48,224 nt of DNA from Salinisphaera sp. (GTDB lineage: Bacteria > Pseudomonadota > Gammaproteobacteria > Nevskiales > Salinisphaeraceae), in the NCBI RefSeq assembly GCF_002729955.1, contig NZ_PBYA01000043.1:1-48224 (forward strand), read 5' to 3'. The translations under genes and the position numbers were made by a program. Shown here piece by piece: positions 16,489 through 25,581 of the stretch. The notes under the pieces were generated by a model, which was given only the letters and a program-made list of their open reading frames with translations, ran no database searches and had not been told where the DNA came from. How positions within the stretch are numbered: position 1 is the first letter of the stretch; each line of letters begins with the position of its first letter.

Positions 16489-18984
16489 CTAAGCCGAGCC
16501 CAGCCACTCGTGGGCGAACACATCGGCGCTCACCGGCATGCCCAGGTGAAACCCCTGTACGCAGTGCACGGGGTATTGCTTGAGCTCGGCAAGCTGCGAG
16601 GCATTCTCGACCCCTTCGGCGACCACCTTGAGGCCGAGTTCGTGGGCCAGCCCGCTGACGGCTGCCACGATCGCCCGGCTGCCGTGGGCGGTCTGCATAC
16701 GGGCCACGAAGCTGCGATCGATCTTGAGCGCGGTCACCGGCAGGTCCTGCAGATAGCGCAGCGATGAATAGCCGGTGCCGAAATCGTCGATCGCCACGCC
16801 GCAGCCGAGTTCACGCAGGGCCTGGAGTATGTGGGTGGCCTGCTGGCTTTCGTCCAGCAGCGTGCTCTCGGTCAGTTCGACATCGATCAGCCCGGGCGGC
16901 AGTTCGTGCTCGGAAAGTATCGCCGCCAGACGCGCCGGCAGGTCGTTCTGCCAGAACTGCTTGGCCGACAGGTTGACCGCCACCGGCACGACGCTCCGGC
17001 CCGCCGCGAGCCAGCGCTGCTGCTGGCCGGCGACCTTGCGTATCAGGCGGCGCCCGAGCGGCAGGATCAGCCCCGAGCGTTCGGCCACCGGGATGAAATC
17101 CACCGGCGCGACGTGACCAAAGCGCGGATGGTGCCAGCGCAGCAGCGCCTCGGCCCCGCGCAAGGCGCCCGTGCGGGTATCGAAAATGGGCTGATAATGC
17201 ACGTCGAGCCCTTCGCCGGTCTCGGCGGTATCCCGCAGCGCGCTTTCCATGGCCAGGTGATGGTTTTCCTGGACATGGGTTTTGGAATTGAACAGCCGAT
17301 AGGTATTGCGGCCTTCCTGCTTGGCGCGATACATGGCTGCATCGGCATTGCGCATCAGGTCGTCGATGGTCGCTGCATCGTCGGGGTAGAAGCTGATCCC
17401 GAGGCTGCCGCCCACGCGAAATTCGTGACCATCGATCTTGAACGGCTCACTGATGGCCGCGATCAGCCGCCCGGCGATATGGGTCGCCTCCGATGGCTCG
17501 TCCAGGTCCGGCAGCAAGGCAATGAATTCATCGCCGCCCAGACGTGCGAGCGTATCGTCCTCGCGCAGACGCGCGCCCAGGCGCTGGGAGACCTGCAACA
17601 GCAACTCGTCGCCGATGGCGTGGCCGAGTGAGTCGTTGACCTGCTTGAAGTGGTCCAGATCGATGAAGATCACCGCAAGCCGCCGCCGGTTGCGATGGGC
17701 ATGGCGCATGGACAGCGACAGCCGATCCTCGAGCAGGCGGCGATTGGGCAGGCGCGTCAACGCATCGTAGTAGGCCAGCCGCCGAACCTGTTCTTCGTTT
17801 TCGCGAATATGGGTGATGTCGCTGAACAGGGCCGCGTAGTTGGTGGTTTCGCCGGCCTCGTCGCGAATGGCGGTCACGGTGAGCAGTTCCAGGTACAGCT
17901 GCCCGTTCTTGCGCCGGTTCCATATCTCGCCACGCCAGTAGCCGTTGCTCTTGAGCGAATGCCACATCCGCTCGTAGAAATCCGCCTCGTGCCGCCCTGA
18001 CGAGAGCAGCGCCGGCGTACGCCCGATCACCTCTTCCGGGCGGTAACCGGTCATATGCGTGAACGCCGGATTCACGAACTCGATATGTGTCTGGGCATCG
18101 GTAATGATGATGCCTTCCAGCGAGGCATCGATGACCCGCTCGGCCAGCTCCAGGTTGAAGCGGGATTGCGACAGCGCCTGGTCGCGCTGGGCGAGCGCCT
18201 GGCGCAGATCCTCGATATAGAACTGCTCGTTGCCGTCGAGCATTTCGCGAAAACCCAGCAGGCCGACAACCTGCTCGCTTTCATCGAGCACCGCCAGATG
18301 CCGTACCCGATTCGCGATCAGCTGGTCGCGGGCATGGATCAGGGTATCGCCCGGCGCCACGCTCAGCAGCGGCCGCGTGGCCAGTTCGCCCACGCTTACC
18401 CGGCCCGGATGGGCCGCCACGAAGCGTACGAGATCGCGCTCGGTGATGATGCCCAGGGCCTGGCCGGGCTGGGTGATGACCGCGGCGTCGTTATGGGTGA
18501 ACCGCATGCGCGAGGCAAGCTCGCCGAGGGTGAGCGTACCCGGCAGCACCAGCGGCGTTTTGCACATGGCATGCCGGACCTCGCGCAGCCGCAGGTAGCT
18601 CTCCAGCCCCTGATTGAGTACGGCATCGCTTCGCGAAAGAATGCCCAGGGGCGTCTCGGCCTCGTCCACCACCAGAAAATGATGGCGATTTTCGGCTGCA
18701 AAGCGAACGGCCGCCTCGCCCAGCGACGCGTCGGCGGCAATGGTGGCGATGGACTCGATCATCAGGTCGCCGATCGGCTGGCGCAGCGCCCCGGGGTCGG
18801 CGAAATCCAGATACAGGCAATCGTGCTCGGTCCAGATGCCCACCGGCTCGTCGTTTTCCATCACCAGCATCGAGCTGCAGCGGCGTTCGGCCATGCGGGC
18901 TGCGGCCACGTCCAGCGGCGTATGCCGATCGCAGCTGAGCAGCCCCGTCTGCATGATGCGTTCTACGGCCAGGTCTTGGTTCAT
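16489..18984 (-). CDS. Quadruple CBS-PAS-GGDEF-EAL cyclic-di-GMP protein
   Basis: The ATG at 18984 (MNQDLAVERIMQTGLLSCDR) gives 831 residues without membrane segments. Four CBS motifs occupy about residues 7-255. A PAS domain with a PAC tail spans ~275-400 (IDASLEGIIITDAQTHIEFV; WRGEIWNRRKNGQLYLELL). The GGDEF domain is canonical, with GGDEF at 483-487 and an RxxD inhibitory site (REDD, 474-477). The EAL domain has E612-A-L-L-R, VNLSAKQF, ELTES, DDFGTGYSSL and AEGVE, so phosphodiesterase activity is expected. CBS pairs often bind adenosine nucleotides, which would link cyclic di-GMP turnover to energy state. Both output domains look intact. A TTG at 19008 is an alternative start. Confidence 0.93.
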   Translation of the reverse strand: MNQDLAVERIMQTGLLSCDRHTPLDVAAARMAERRCSSMLVMENDEPVGIWTEHDCLYLDFADPGALRQPIGDLMIESIATIAADASLGEAAVRFAAENRHHFLVVDEAETPLGILSRSDAVLNQGLESYLRLREVRHAMCKTPLVLPGTLTLGELASRMRFTHNDAAVITQPGQALGIITERDLVRFVAAHPGRVSVGELATRPLLSVAPGDTLIHARDQLIANRVRHLAVLDESEQVVGLLGFREMLDGNEQFYIEDLRQALAQRDQALSQSRFNLELAERVIDASLEGIIITDAQTHIEFVNPAFTHMTGYRPEEVIGRTPALLSSGRHEADFYERMWHSLKSNGYWRGEIWNRRKNGQLYLELLTVTAIRDEAGETTNYAALFSDITHIRENEEQVRRLAYYDALTRLPNRRLLEDRLSLSMRHAHRNRRRLAVIFIDLDHFKQVNDSLGHAIGDELLLQVSQRLGARLREDDTLARLGGDEFIALLPDLDEPSEATHIAGRLIAAISEPFKIDGHEFRVGGSLGISFYPDDAATIDDLMRNADAAMYRAKQEGRNTYRLFNSKTHVQENHHLAMESALRDTAETGEGLDVHYQPIFDTRTGALRGAEALLRWHHPRFGHVAPVDFIPVAERSGLILPLGRRLIRKVAGQQQRWLAAGRSVVPVAVNLSAKQFWQNDLPARLAAILSEHELPPGLIDVELTESTLLDESQQATHILQALRELGCGVAIDDFGTGYSSLRYLQDLPVTALKIDRSFVARMQTAHGSRAIVAAVSGLAHELGLKVVAEGVENASQLAELKQYPVHCVQGFHLGMPVSADVFAHEWLGSA

Positions 18985-19231
18985 CGGTTGGAACAGGTTG
19001 CGGCACAACAGACAGCGGATCGCAGACGAGCACGCCCGAATCCTTCAACGCAAACGCGGCGGGCCCGGTCGTAGCACCCCGGCACACGGGAGCGCCCGAG
19101 GCCGGGCCGACGGACAGGCCGCGCGGGCCGCTATTATCGCCCGGCGCGGCGGCGTTTGCATGTCCTGCATCAACCGCGCGGCCGGCACGCTGCGATGTGC
19201 CAGCCATGCCGCGATCGCTGGCATAACGCGA

Positions 19232-20725
19232 TCAGCGGTGCACGATATCCAGCTGTTCGAATGCACCGCGGGCATGGTCTTCGCGGAACATCGCATGATC
19301 CCGGCGTACGCGATCGGCGGCTTCGATGGCGAACTCCACCATATCGGCAGCAAACAGCTCGGGCGGGCCGATCGCGTTCACGATCGCCGGCTCGATGTCG
19401 TAATCGATCTTGCCGGATTCGTCGGACAGGGCATGCACCCGGGCCAGCACCCGGCCGCAGATGCCGGCATAGTCCTTCCACTGGCTCTTGGAGAGATCGT
19501 CCAGATCGATATCGTCGCGAAACGGGGCCCGCTCGCGTGACATATAACTCAGCCCGTCGAACTCGATATGGCCATAGAACACGTCGCCGCGTACCAGCTG
19601 CACGGTCTGGGCATGGCTGATGCGCTCCGCGCGCTCGTCCATTTCATAGGCCGAGGGCGGCACCAGCCCGGCCAGCGCGGAACGGCGTGCCTGCTTGTAT
19701 TCAATGATCAGATCGTCCGTGCCGTCGGCCTGCGGGCCTTCGATGAGCACGTAGTAGCGGTTGAGCCCGAGCGAGGCCGTGCCCTGCCCACGCCGTATCG
19801 CCACGTCCTTGACCCGCATGCCTTTCGCCCGCTCGGGCACGGCGATATTGTTGTTCTTGACTAGGCGGTCGGTAATCTTCTGGAATTCTTCGCGCCGCGA
19901 GGAGATCGGCACCAGTTCCTTGGTGGAGCGAAAGCCGCCTTTCGTTTCATCCAGATAATCGTCGACCAGCCACTCGGCACGCTCTTCATGGGCGTCCTTG
20001 AACAGCTTGCGGATCAGCTTGGGCGCGTTGTCGAAACGCATCTCCTCGTTCTGCTCCGTGCCCTCGCGCGCCAGGCGCTGCATGTCTTCGATATAGCCTT
20101 TGACGAAGCGACGCACGATCTTGATCTGCTGCTTGCGTTCGAGCTCGCCCTCGGCCTCGGCGGCGATCATGAAGCCGACCGCGCCGCGTTTGATGTCCCA
20201 GGTGAACGGGGCGTAGTAGGCCTCGTCGAAATCGTTGACCGAAAAGATCGGCACATTGTTCGCGTTCGGCATTACGCCGAAGTTCTCCGGATGCACATCG
20301 CCCAGGGTCAGCACGGTGGGCATCCAGGCGTCTTCGCCGGCCATATCGCGATAGAACAGCAGGGCGGTACCGCGAAAGAACGAATACAGCGAATCCGACA
20401 ACTCGTCGAACTTGATCGCGGCATCTTCGGAGGAATCGGCGATACGGGTTTCATGATCCTCGCGCAGGGACTGGCGCACATGGCGACGCCGGTCGTGGCC
20501 GCTGAGAATGCGCGGGCGCAGCACGAACTCACCGGCAGCTACCGACTCAGCCAGCCGCCGGAACGCCTCGAAACGCGTTGCGACCACCGGCCGCGCCTCT
20601 TCGAAGGATTCGCGCTCCAGCGCGGCGGCCAGTTCTGCCTTGCTCATCGAAGAGCGCCCTTCGATCTCAGCCTGCTGTGCCTGTTCGTAGAGCGCCTTGC
20701 GCGTTTGTTCCGGTTCTTGCGTCAT
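19232..20725 (-). CDS. DUF2252 family protein
   Basis: The ATG at 20725 follows GAGG at suitable spacing and gives 497 residues; in-frame ATGs at 20782 and 20806 exist but lack a ribosome site. The family pattern is clear: SLYSFFRGTALLFYRDMAGE, LTLGDVHPENFGVMPNANN, FSVNDFDEAYYAPFTWDIKR, and the C-terminal segments LNRYYVLIEGPQADGTDDL and KQARRSALAGLVPPSAYEMD. The GDVHPENFG and NDFDEA elements resemble the catalytic and metal loops of aminoglycoside-phosphotransferase-like kinases. That resemblance is known for the family, but no substrate is. It is divergent from the DUF2231 operon. Confidence 0.92.
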   Translation of the reverse strand: MTQEPEQTRKALYEQAQQAEIEGRSSMSKAELAAALERESFEEARPVVATRFEAFRRLAESVAAGEFVLRPRILSGHDRRRHVRQSLREDHETRIADSSEDAAIKFDELSDSLYSFFRGTALLFYRDMAGEDAWMPTVLTLGDVHPENFGVMPNANNVPIFSVNDFDEAYYAPFTWDIKRGAVGFMIAAEAEGELERKQQIKIVRRFVKGYIEDMQRLAREGTEQNEEMRFDNAPKLIRKLFKDAHEERAEWLVDDYLDETKGGFRSTKELVPISSRREEFQKITDRLVKNNNIAVPERAKGMRVKDVAIRRGQGTASLGLNRYYVLIEGPQADGTDDLIIEYKQARRSALAGLVPPSAYEMDERAERISHAQTVQLVRGDVFYGHIEFDGLSYMSRERAPFRDDIDLDDLSKSQWKDYAGICGRVLARVHALSDESGKIDYDIEPAIVNAIGPPELFAADMVEFAIEAADRVRRDHAMFREDHARGAFEQLDIVHR

Positions 20726-20888
20726 GCCTGCCTCGTTTTCCAGGGTCGCCCCGATATGGATGATCGCCGTCGTATCCAGCATGCCCGACTCGCCGCGCTC
20801 GCGCATGCTTGGGCGCGTTCAAACCTTCACCCCGGCCGAACGGCGCATTGACAGCCGGGATTACCCTGACGGTATCGCATGCCAGCGA

Positions 20889-20935
20889 CGCAACGCTCGA
20901 TATCCGCTTCCAGTTTTTCGTAATCGAGCGTTGCG
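20889..20935. promoter_or_regulatory. 13-bp inverted repeat in the DUF2252 / DUF2231 divergent gap
   Basis: CGCAACGCTCGAT (20889-20901) is inverted perfectly as ATCGAGCGTTGCG (20923-20935) across 21 nt that include a T5 tract. It lies about 80 bp upstream of the DUF2231 start. It may be an operator for a dimeric regulator or a leader hairpin. Confidence 0.4.
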
Positions 20936-21013
20936 ATCACTACACTGGCGGTAACAACCATTGCATCGGCGATCTCGCCCTTTCGCCGCCGCTTGCATCC
21001 AACGGAGCCTGTC

Positions 21014-21433
21014 TTGACCCCCACTTCATCCCGACCGTCCGCCGCGGGGATCCACCCGCTGCACGGCCTGCTGCTATCCGGCAGCTTTCCACTATTCCTC
21101 GGCGCCGCACTCAGCGACTACGCCTATGCCACTTCCTATCTCGTGCAGTGGAGCACCTTTGCCTCCTGGCTGATCGCGGGCGCGCTCGTGTTCACCGGAT
21201 TTGCCATGCTCTGTGGCCTGATCGGCCTGTTCCGGGCCCGCCATCGTGCGCCCTATGTGCTGTACGTCGTACTGCTGCTTGTGACCTGGGTGCTGGGTTT
21301 CGTGAACGCACTGATCCACGCCCGTGACGTCTGGGCAATGATGCCGACCGGCTTCATCCTCTCCATCGTCGTCGCCGTGCTGGCCTGTGCCGCAACGCTG
21401 CTCGGTTTTTCCCGCCTCGGAGGCCGGTCATGA
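21014..21433 (+). CDS. DUF2231-like small membrane protein
   Basis: I choose the TTG at 21014 because GGAG lies 6 nt upstream; the frame also opens at a TTG at 20993. The 139 residues begin LTPTSSRPSAAG and contain IHPLHGLLLSGSFPLFLGAA, the DUF2231 motif. Four membrane helices follow (LIAGALVFTGFAMLCGLIGL; VLYVVLLLVTWVLGFVNALI). The stop overlaps the start of the sugar-dehydrogenase gene as ATGA, so translation is coupled. This pairing with a PQQ-type dehydrogenase recurs in proteobacteria. The protein may serve as a membrane anchor or electron-transfer partner, which is inference. Confidence 0.8.
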   Translation: MTPTSSRPSAAGIHPLHGLLLSGSFPLFLGAALSDYAYATSYLVQWSTFASWLIAGALVFTGFAMLCGLIGLFRARHRAPYVLYVVLLLVTWVLGFVNALIHARDVWAMMPTGFILSIVVAVLACAATLLGFSRLGGRS

Positions 21434-22779
21434 ATACACGTCCCATGCTCTACGCCAGCGCCATTTCGCTCGCCCTATTTGCAGGCGCGGCGACGGCCGC
21501 GGATGCCGACCAGCAGTTCGGCGCCAACCCGAACCTGCCCGAACCGCAGCGCGGGCTGTTGCCCAACATGACGATCCCCGAGCCCGCCGAGTGGGGGGAT
21601 TCCAAGCCCACCGTACCCGCGGGTTACACGATCACCGCGATCGCCACCGACCTGAAAGTGCCGCGCCAGACGCTGGTGCTGCCCAACGGCGATATTCTCG
21701 TCGCCGAAGGCAAGGGCGGCAGCAAGGCGCCCAAGAAACGCCCCAAGGATTTCATTGCGGGCATCATCAAATCACGGGGTACGACGTCGGTAGAAAGCGG
21801 CGATCGCCTCACCCTCCTGCGTGACGCCGACGGCGACGGCAGCTACGAACAGCAGACGGTGTTCGCCGACAACCTCAACGCGCCCTACGGCCTGGCGCTG
21901 ATCGACAACGATCTGTACGTGGCCAATCAGGACGCGCTGGTGCGTTTCGATTACCAGCCCGGCCAGACCGAAGCCACCGGCGAGCCGGAAGTGGTTACGG
22001 CCCTGCCCGCCGAGATCAACCATCACTGGACCAAGGCGATGACCGCCAGCGCCGACGGCGAGCATCTGTATGTCGGCATCGGTTCCAACAGCAACATCAC
22101 CGAACGCGGCATGGAAGCCGAAGTCGACCGCGCCGAAATCTGGGAGATCAACCCGGCGACGGGCGCCCACCGTGCCTATGCCACGGGTCTTCGCAACCCC
22201 ACCTCGCTGACCATCCAGCCGGGCACCGACCAGCTCTGGGCCGTGGTCAACGAACGTGACGAGCTCGGCCCGAACCTGGTGCCGGACTATCTCACCACGG
22301 TTCAGGAAGGGGCCTTCTACGGCTGGCCCTACAGCTACTGGGGCCAGAACGTCGATCCGCGCGTACGCCCGAAGAATCCGCAGAAGGTGAAAGCGGCGAT
22401 CGCGCCCGACTACAGCCTCGGTTCGCACCATGCCCCGCTGGGCGTGGCCTTTTCCAACGCGCAGGTCGGCGGCGAGTTCGCCAACGGCGTGTTCGTGGGC
22501 GAGCACGGCAGCTGGAACCGCGGCGACCCGGTCGGCTACCGGGTGGTGTTCATTCCCTTCGAGAATGACAAACCCGCCGGCAACCCGGTCGATTTCGTAT
22601 CCGGCTTTCTCACCGACGACGGCAAGACCCGTGGCCGCCCGGTGGGCGTGAGCGTGACCCCCGACGGTGCGGTGATCGTTGCCGACGATCTCACCAACGC
22701 CGTCTGGCGTATCACCCGAAACGACGCTGCGCCCGGCGACAACCGCGAGCCGGAGAACCCGGCACAAAGCCAGCGCTAG
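21430..22779 (+). CDS. PQQ-dependent sugar/sorbosone dehydrogenase-like protein
   Basis: A 449-residue secreted beta-propeller with signal peptide MNTRPMLYASAISLALFAGA and cleavage near ATAAD. Family blocks in order are PRQTLVLPNGDILVAEGKGG, LNAPYGLALIDNDLYVANQD, HHWTKAMTASADGEHLYVGI, GLRNPTSLTIQPGTDQLWAV, EGAFYGWPYSYWGQNVDPR and HHAPLGVAFSNAQVGGEF with EHGSWNR. These are shared with soluble glucose and L-sorbosone dehydrogenases, which use PQQ and calcium in the periplasm. The substrate is unknown, and no PQQ biosynthesis gene is in the window. The start codon overlaps the DUF2231 stop. A strong hairpin follows. Confidence 0.9.
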   Translation: MNTRPMLYASAISLALFAGAATAADADQQFGANPNLPEPQRGLLPNMTIPEPAEWGDSKPTVPAGYTITAIATDLKVPRQTLVLPNGDILVAEGKGGSKAPKKRPKDFIAGIIKSRGTTSVESGDRLTLLRDADGDGSYEQQTVFADNLNAPYGLALIDNDLYVANQDALVRFDYQPGQTEATGEPEVVTALPAEINHHWTKAMTASADGEHLYVGIGSNSNITERGMEAEVDRAEIWEINPATGAHRAYATGLRNPTSLTIQPGTDQLWAVVNERDELGPNLVPDYLTTVQEGAFYGWPYSYWGQNVDPRVRPKNPQKVKAAIAPDYSLGSHHAPLGVAFSNAQVGGEFANGVFVGEHGSWNRGDPVGYRVVFIPFENDKPAGNPVDFVSGFLTDDGKTRGRPVGVSVTPDGAVIVADDLTNAVWRITRNDAAPGDNREPENPAQSQR

Positions 22780-22808
22780 GCGTACAGGCCTCGCGCCGGC
22801 ATGAAACG

Positions 22809-22845
22809 ACACCCCGGTTTTCGCGCAAAGCCGGGGTGTTCTTGA
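22809..22845 (+). terminator. Intrinsic terminator of the sugar-dehydrogenase operon
   Basis: ACACCCCGGTTTT (22809-22821) pairs with AAAGCCGGGGTGT (22827-22839) around the loop CGCGC, a 13-bp stem with one G-T pair, followed by TCTTGATT. It starts 30 nt after the stop codon. Confidence 0.8.
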
Positions 22846-22994
22846 TTATGGGCCGTGCAGTTGATCGCCCCGCAGGCGCGACCACGCATAGCTGACCGAC
22901 CTTGTACCCCCGACATACCCAATTCGGGGGACGCGCGCTGCGCCTGGAGCGCAGACCATCGTTCCCGAGAACCATCATTCAACCGGGGGAACGA

Positions 22995-24023
22995 ATGAAC
23001 AAACCATGGACCGCACTGCTGGCATGCACGCTTGCACTCAGCCTTGTCGGCTGCGGCAGTAGCGACAGCGACGACACCACCAGCGAACCGACCACATCCA
23101 ACACACCCACCACGCCGACTGTCACGCCCACCACCGCCTTGCAAGGCGCCTGGGGCGGCACCTTCAACCACACACCGCAGCTGAGCAAATCGTCGCCGCT
23201 CGGCCTCGGCGACGTCGCCGCTCTGGCCACCTTTCGGCTCACCTTCGACGATTCCGGCGATATCAGCGGCGTGGCCATCAACGGCAGTGAGCGCGAGCTC
23301 ACCCTCGACCGGGATGCCGAAGCACGCGCGCTTGCGGATGGCTACACCATTTACAGCTTCGAACAGGATTATTTTCTGCTCGTCGATCCGGCCAATCGCT
23401 ATGCCGCCTTTTTCAATACCGACGGCGAAGCCGGCATTTTGCAAAAAGGCGCAGCCGACGCCGACCTGAAATACGCCTTCGAAGACGCCGAAGGGGCATG
23501 GGCAGGCGCCGGTTTCTATCTACCTGGCGACGACGACGCCACGGCGTCGGCGGACGAGCGTATCGCTGACGATGCCGTACCGCTGGAAATCGCCACCCTC
23601 GATCGCGAACCTTTCAATTCTCCTATCGACAACGACCCGAGCATCACCGGCTTGGTGTCCTTTGGAAGCAACACCGAGCGTTGCAGTCTTCTGGTCATGC
23701 TGCTGGGTACTATGAATACGAGCTATGGCGTGTTCCCCCGTACGTCCGGCGGCCGCTACGACCCCGAGGAACCACAGTGCGCACGGGGCAGCGGCGCCTT
23801 CACCACGCTCATCAGCGCCGACGCCCAGTTCATGGTCATTCTCCCCCGCGGCGCCGACGACCGCCCACTGCTGAGCTGTGTATTTTCGGCCGATACCGCG
23901 CGCTCGAGCTGTCCGATCTTTACCCTCAAGCCCGTGGCAAATGACGCAGTGGGCGCGGGCGCAGGGGGTTCCGGTGGTTCAGGCGGCGGGGGCAGCCAAC
24001 CCCCGATTGCCATCGGGCTCTAG
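22995..24023 (+). CDS. Putative lipoprotein of unknown family (342 aa)
   Basis: The ATG at 22995 follows GGGGGA and opens a lipoprotein signal (MNKPWTALLACTLALSLVGC) with the lipobox LVGC. A low-complexity Thr/Pro/Ser linker (residues ~22-45) leads to a beta-rich body: LQGAWGGTFNH, FRLTFDDSGDISGVAINGS, YTIYSFEQDYFLLVDPANRY. Five non-lipobox cysteines sit in the last third (ERCSLL, PQCARGS, LSCVFS, SSCPIF among them), suggesting disulfides. The C-terminus is a Gly/Ser run. I do not recognise a family. It is flanked by terminators on both sides, so it is probably monocistronic. Confidence 0.8.
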   Translation: MNKPWTALLACTLALSLVGCGSSDSDDTTSEPTTSNTPTTPTVTPTTALQGAWGGTFNHTPQLSKSSPLGLGDVAALATFRLTFDDSGDISGVAINGSERELTLDRDAEARALADGYTIYSFEQDYFLLVDPANRYAAFFNTDGEAGILQKGAADADLKYAFEDAEGAWAGAGFYLPGDDDATASADERIADDAVPLEIATLDREPFNSPIDNDPSITGLVSFGSNTERCSLLVMLLGTMNTSYGVFPRTSGGRYDPEEPQCARGSGAFTTLISADAQFMVILPRGADDRPLLSCVFSADTARSSCPIFTLKPVANDAVGAGAGGSGGSGGGGSQPPIAIGL

Positions 24024-24101
24024 CCACCGCAGCCCGCGCTAACAACGGCCCGCGCCCGGCGCTACGCCGCGCGCTCGCAAAAACAGCAGGCAGTTGCACA
24101 A

Positions 24102-24136
24102 GGCGCATGAGCCGTAAGACTCATGCGCCGCCTTTG
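24102..24136 (+). terminator. Hairpin terminator after the putative lipoprotein gene
   Basis: GGCGCATGAG (24102-24111) pairs with CTCATGCGCC (24120-24129) across an 8-nt loop, followed by GCCTTTG. The T-run is short, so efficiency is uncertain. Confidence 0.6.
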
Positions 24137-24218
24137 CCTGTGACGGCAATTCCCACACGTCGGATTCCGCCTGCCCCACAACGCCGACTCCCCTTGGCCT
24201 GGCTGCGGATCTCGTACT

Positions 24219-24237
24219 CGTATTGGCGGCCAATACG
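24219..24237. promoter_or_regulatory. 19-bp palindrome upstream of the LuxR-type regulator
   Basis: CGTATTGG-CGG-CCAATACG is a perfect 8-3-8 dyad centred about 100 bp before the regulator's ATG. Its left arm overlaps a plausible -35 (TTGGCG). Size and position fit an autoregulatory operator. Confidence 0.45.
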
Positions 24238-24327
24238 GGCCGCATAACGATATTTTCATGCAGTGTTGCTAAGCTTCGAAATCGGCCAGAATCCACGGCG
24301 GGCAGCTATCCGCCATGCGCGGCAATC

Positions 24328-25479
24328 ATGGCGAATGCGTCGAGGCACAGGCGGCAGTCCACGCTCGAATCGTTGATTGATCGCATTTACGACACGGCGC
24401 TCGCTCCCGAGGGTTGGCCGGACACGTTGGACGCCATCGCCCGTCATTTTTATGCCGGCGCCGCGATTATCCAGGGCTACGACACGCCCCATCGAAACCA
24501 CCTGTTCTCGGTCACCACGGCCAATATCGCGCAGGCCGAAGACGAGTATGTCGCCCACTATCATCCCATCGACCCACGGCTCGACTGGATACTGCGCCAC
24601 CCCAACGAGTCGCTGTTCTACGACTACCGTCATATCGACGAAGCCGGCATGCGCTGCAGCGCCTACTACGACTGGTTTGAACGATATCTGGGCCTGCGCT
24701 ACTACGTCGCCCAGCGCATCGCCAATAACGCCACCGACGGCATGCTCGTGTCGCTACAATTCAGTCGAGCACACGGGCATGTCCAGCCACAGGAGATCGA
24801 CGCATTCTCCAAACTGCGTCCGCACCTGCTTCGTGCCGTACGCACCACACGGGTGATCGAAGCCGCAGATCAACAGCACAACGCCACGCGCGAGGTCCTG
24901 GCGCGTGTTCGCGTCGCCATGTTCATGCTGGATTCGCGGGCACGTCTCATACACGCAAACGCTGCCGGTGAGCGGTTGCTCGCCCGCAACGATGGTCTGC
25001 AGCTGCGCGCGCAACGGCTTTGTGCGGCCGACAGCCACAACGCCGCTATTTTGCGCAACGCACTCTGCGAGGCTTTGAACGAGCCTGCGCCTCGCTCATG
25101 CGGCCCCTGCGAAATCTCGCTTCGCCGGCCCTCCGGTGCGATGCCCTATGCCGCGATGGTGATACCGCAACGCCGTCGCCCGGTATTCGCGACGGCGGCC
25201 CATAGCGGCTGTGCCGCCATCGTTTTGATAAACGACACCGGCGAATCCGGGCCCGTGGAGGGGCCGCTGCTACGTGAAAGCTTCGGACTGACGCCCGCCG
25301 AAGTCGGCGTCTGTGAATTGCTTGCTGACGGCCAGCGCATCGACACGCTCTGCGAATGCCTGGGGATCACGCAGTCCACGGCACGCACGCATATCAAACG
25401 GGTCCTGGCGAAGACCGGTACGCATAGCCAGTCCGAACTGGTTGCCCTGCTCGCGCGTTTTCGTTGCGCCTGGCACTGA
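24328..25479 (+). CDS. LuxR-family transcriptional regulator
   Basis: The ATG at 24328 (MANASRHRRQSTLESLIDRI) gives 383 residues; the frame extends upstream to 24223 without a convincing start. The N-terminal ~200 residues resemble the sensory region of stand-alone proteobacterial LuxR proteins (RIYDTALAPEGWPDTLDAIA; HYHPIDPRLDWILRHPNES). A second, PAS-like part follows (RVRVAMFMLDSRARLIHANA). The C-terminal helix-turn-helix runs from FGLTPAEVGVCELLADGQRI through GITQSTARTHIKRVLAKTG. There is no receiver domain, so it is not a classical response regulator. Target and ligand unknown; the palindrome upstream may be its own site. A 13-bp inverted repeat overlaps its stop codon. Confidence 0.88.
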   Translation: MANASRHRRQSTLESLIDRIYDTALAPEGWPDTLDAIARHFYAGAAIIQGYDTPHRNHLFSVTTANIAQAEDEYVAHYHPIDPRLDWILRHPNESLFYDYRHIDEAGMRCSAYYDWFERYLGLRYYVAQRIANNATDGMLVSLQFSRAHGHVQPQEIDAFSKLRPHLLRAVRTTRVIEAADQQHNATREVLARVRVAMFMLDSRARLIHANAAGERLLARNDGLQLRAQRLCAADSHNAAILRNALCEALNEPAPRSCGPCEISLRRPSGAMPYAAMVIPQRRRPVFATAAHSGCAAIVLINDTGESGPVEGPLLRESFGLTPAEVGVCELLADGQRIDTLCECLGITQSTARTHIKRVLAKTGTHSQSELVALLARFRCAWH

Positions 25480-25515
25480 CGCCTGGCGCCGGCCTCGCCG
25501 ATAGGCGTCAGTGCC
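25472..25515. terminator. Long inverted repeat between convergent genes
   Basis: GGCACTGACGCCT (25472-25484) is inverted perfectly as AGGCGTCAGTGCC (25503-25515), starting inside the last codons of the LuxR-type gene. The 18-nt loop is itself G+C-rich. No T-run follows. It may end or protect both convergent transcripts. Confidence 0.5.
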
Positions 25516-25581
25516 CGAACCCGGGGCTAGGCCACCTACCCGCACGCCGACGCCTATTCCGGCTTGCGTCCTGACGCGCCC

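Larger units (their letters stand above)
24024..24327. other. 304-bp gap: terminator, palindrome and regulator promoter region
   Basis: There is no gene here. The left part holds the hairpin at 24102-24129. The right part holds a 19-bp palindrome (24219-24237). A possible promoter follows, TTGGCG (24224-24229) with AT-rich TAACGATATTTT about 17 nt further on, leading to the LuxR-type regulator. Confidence 0.5.
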
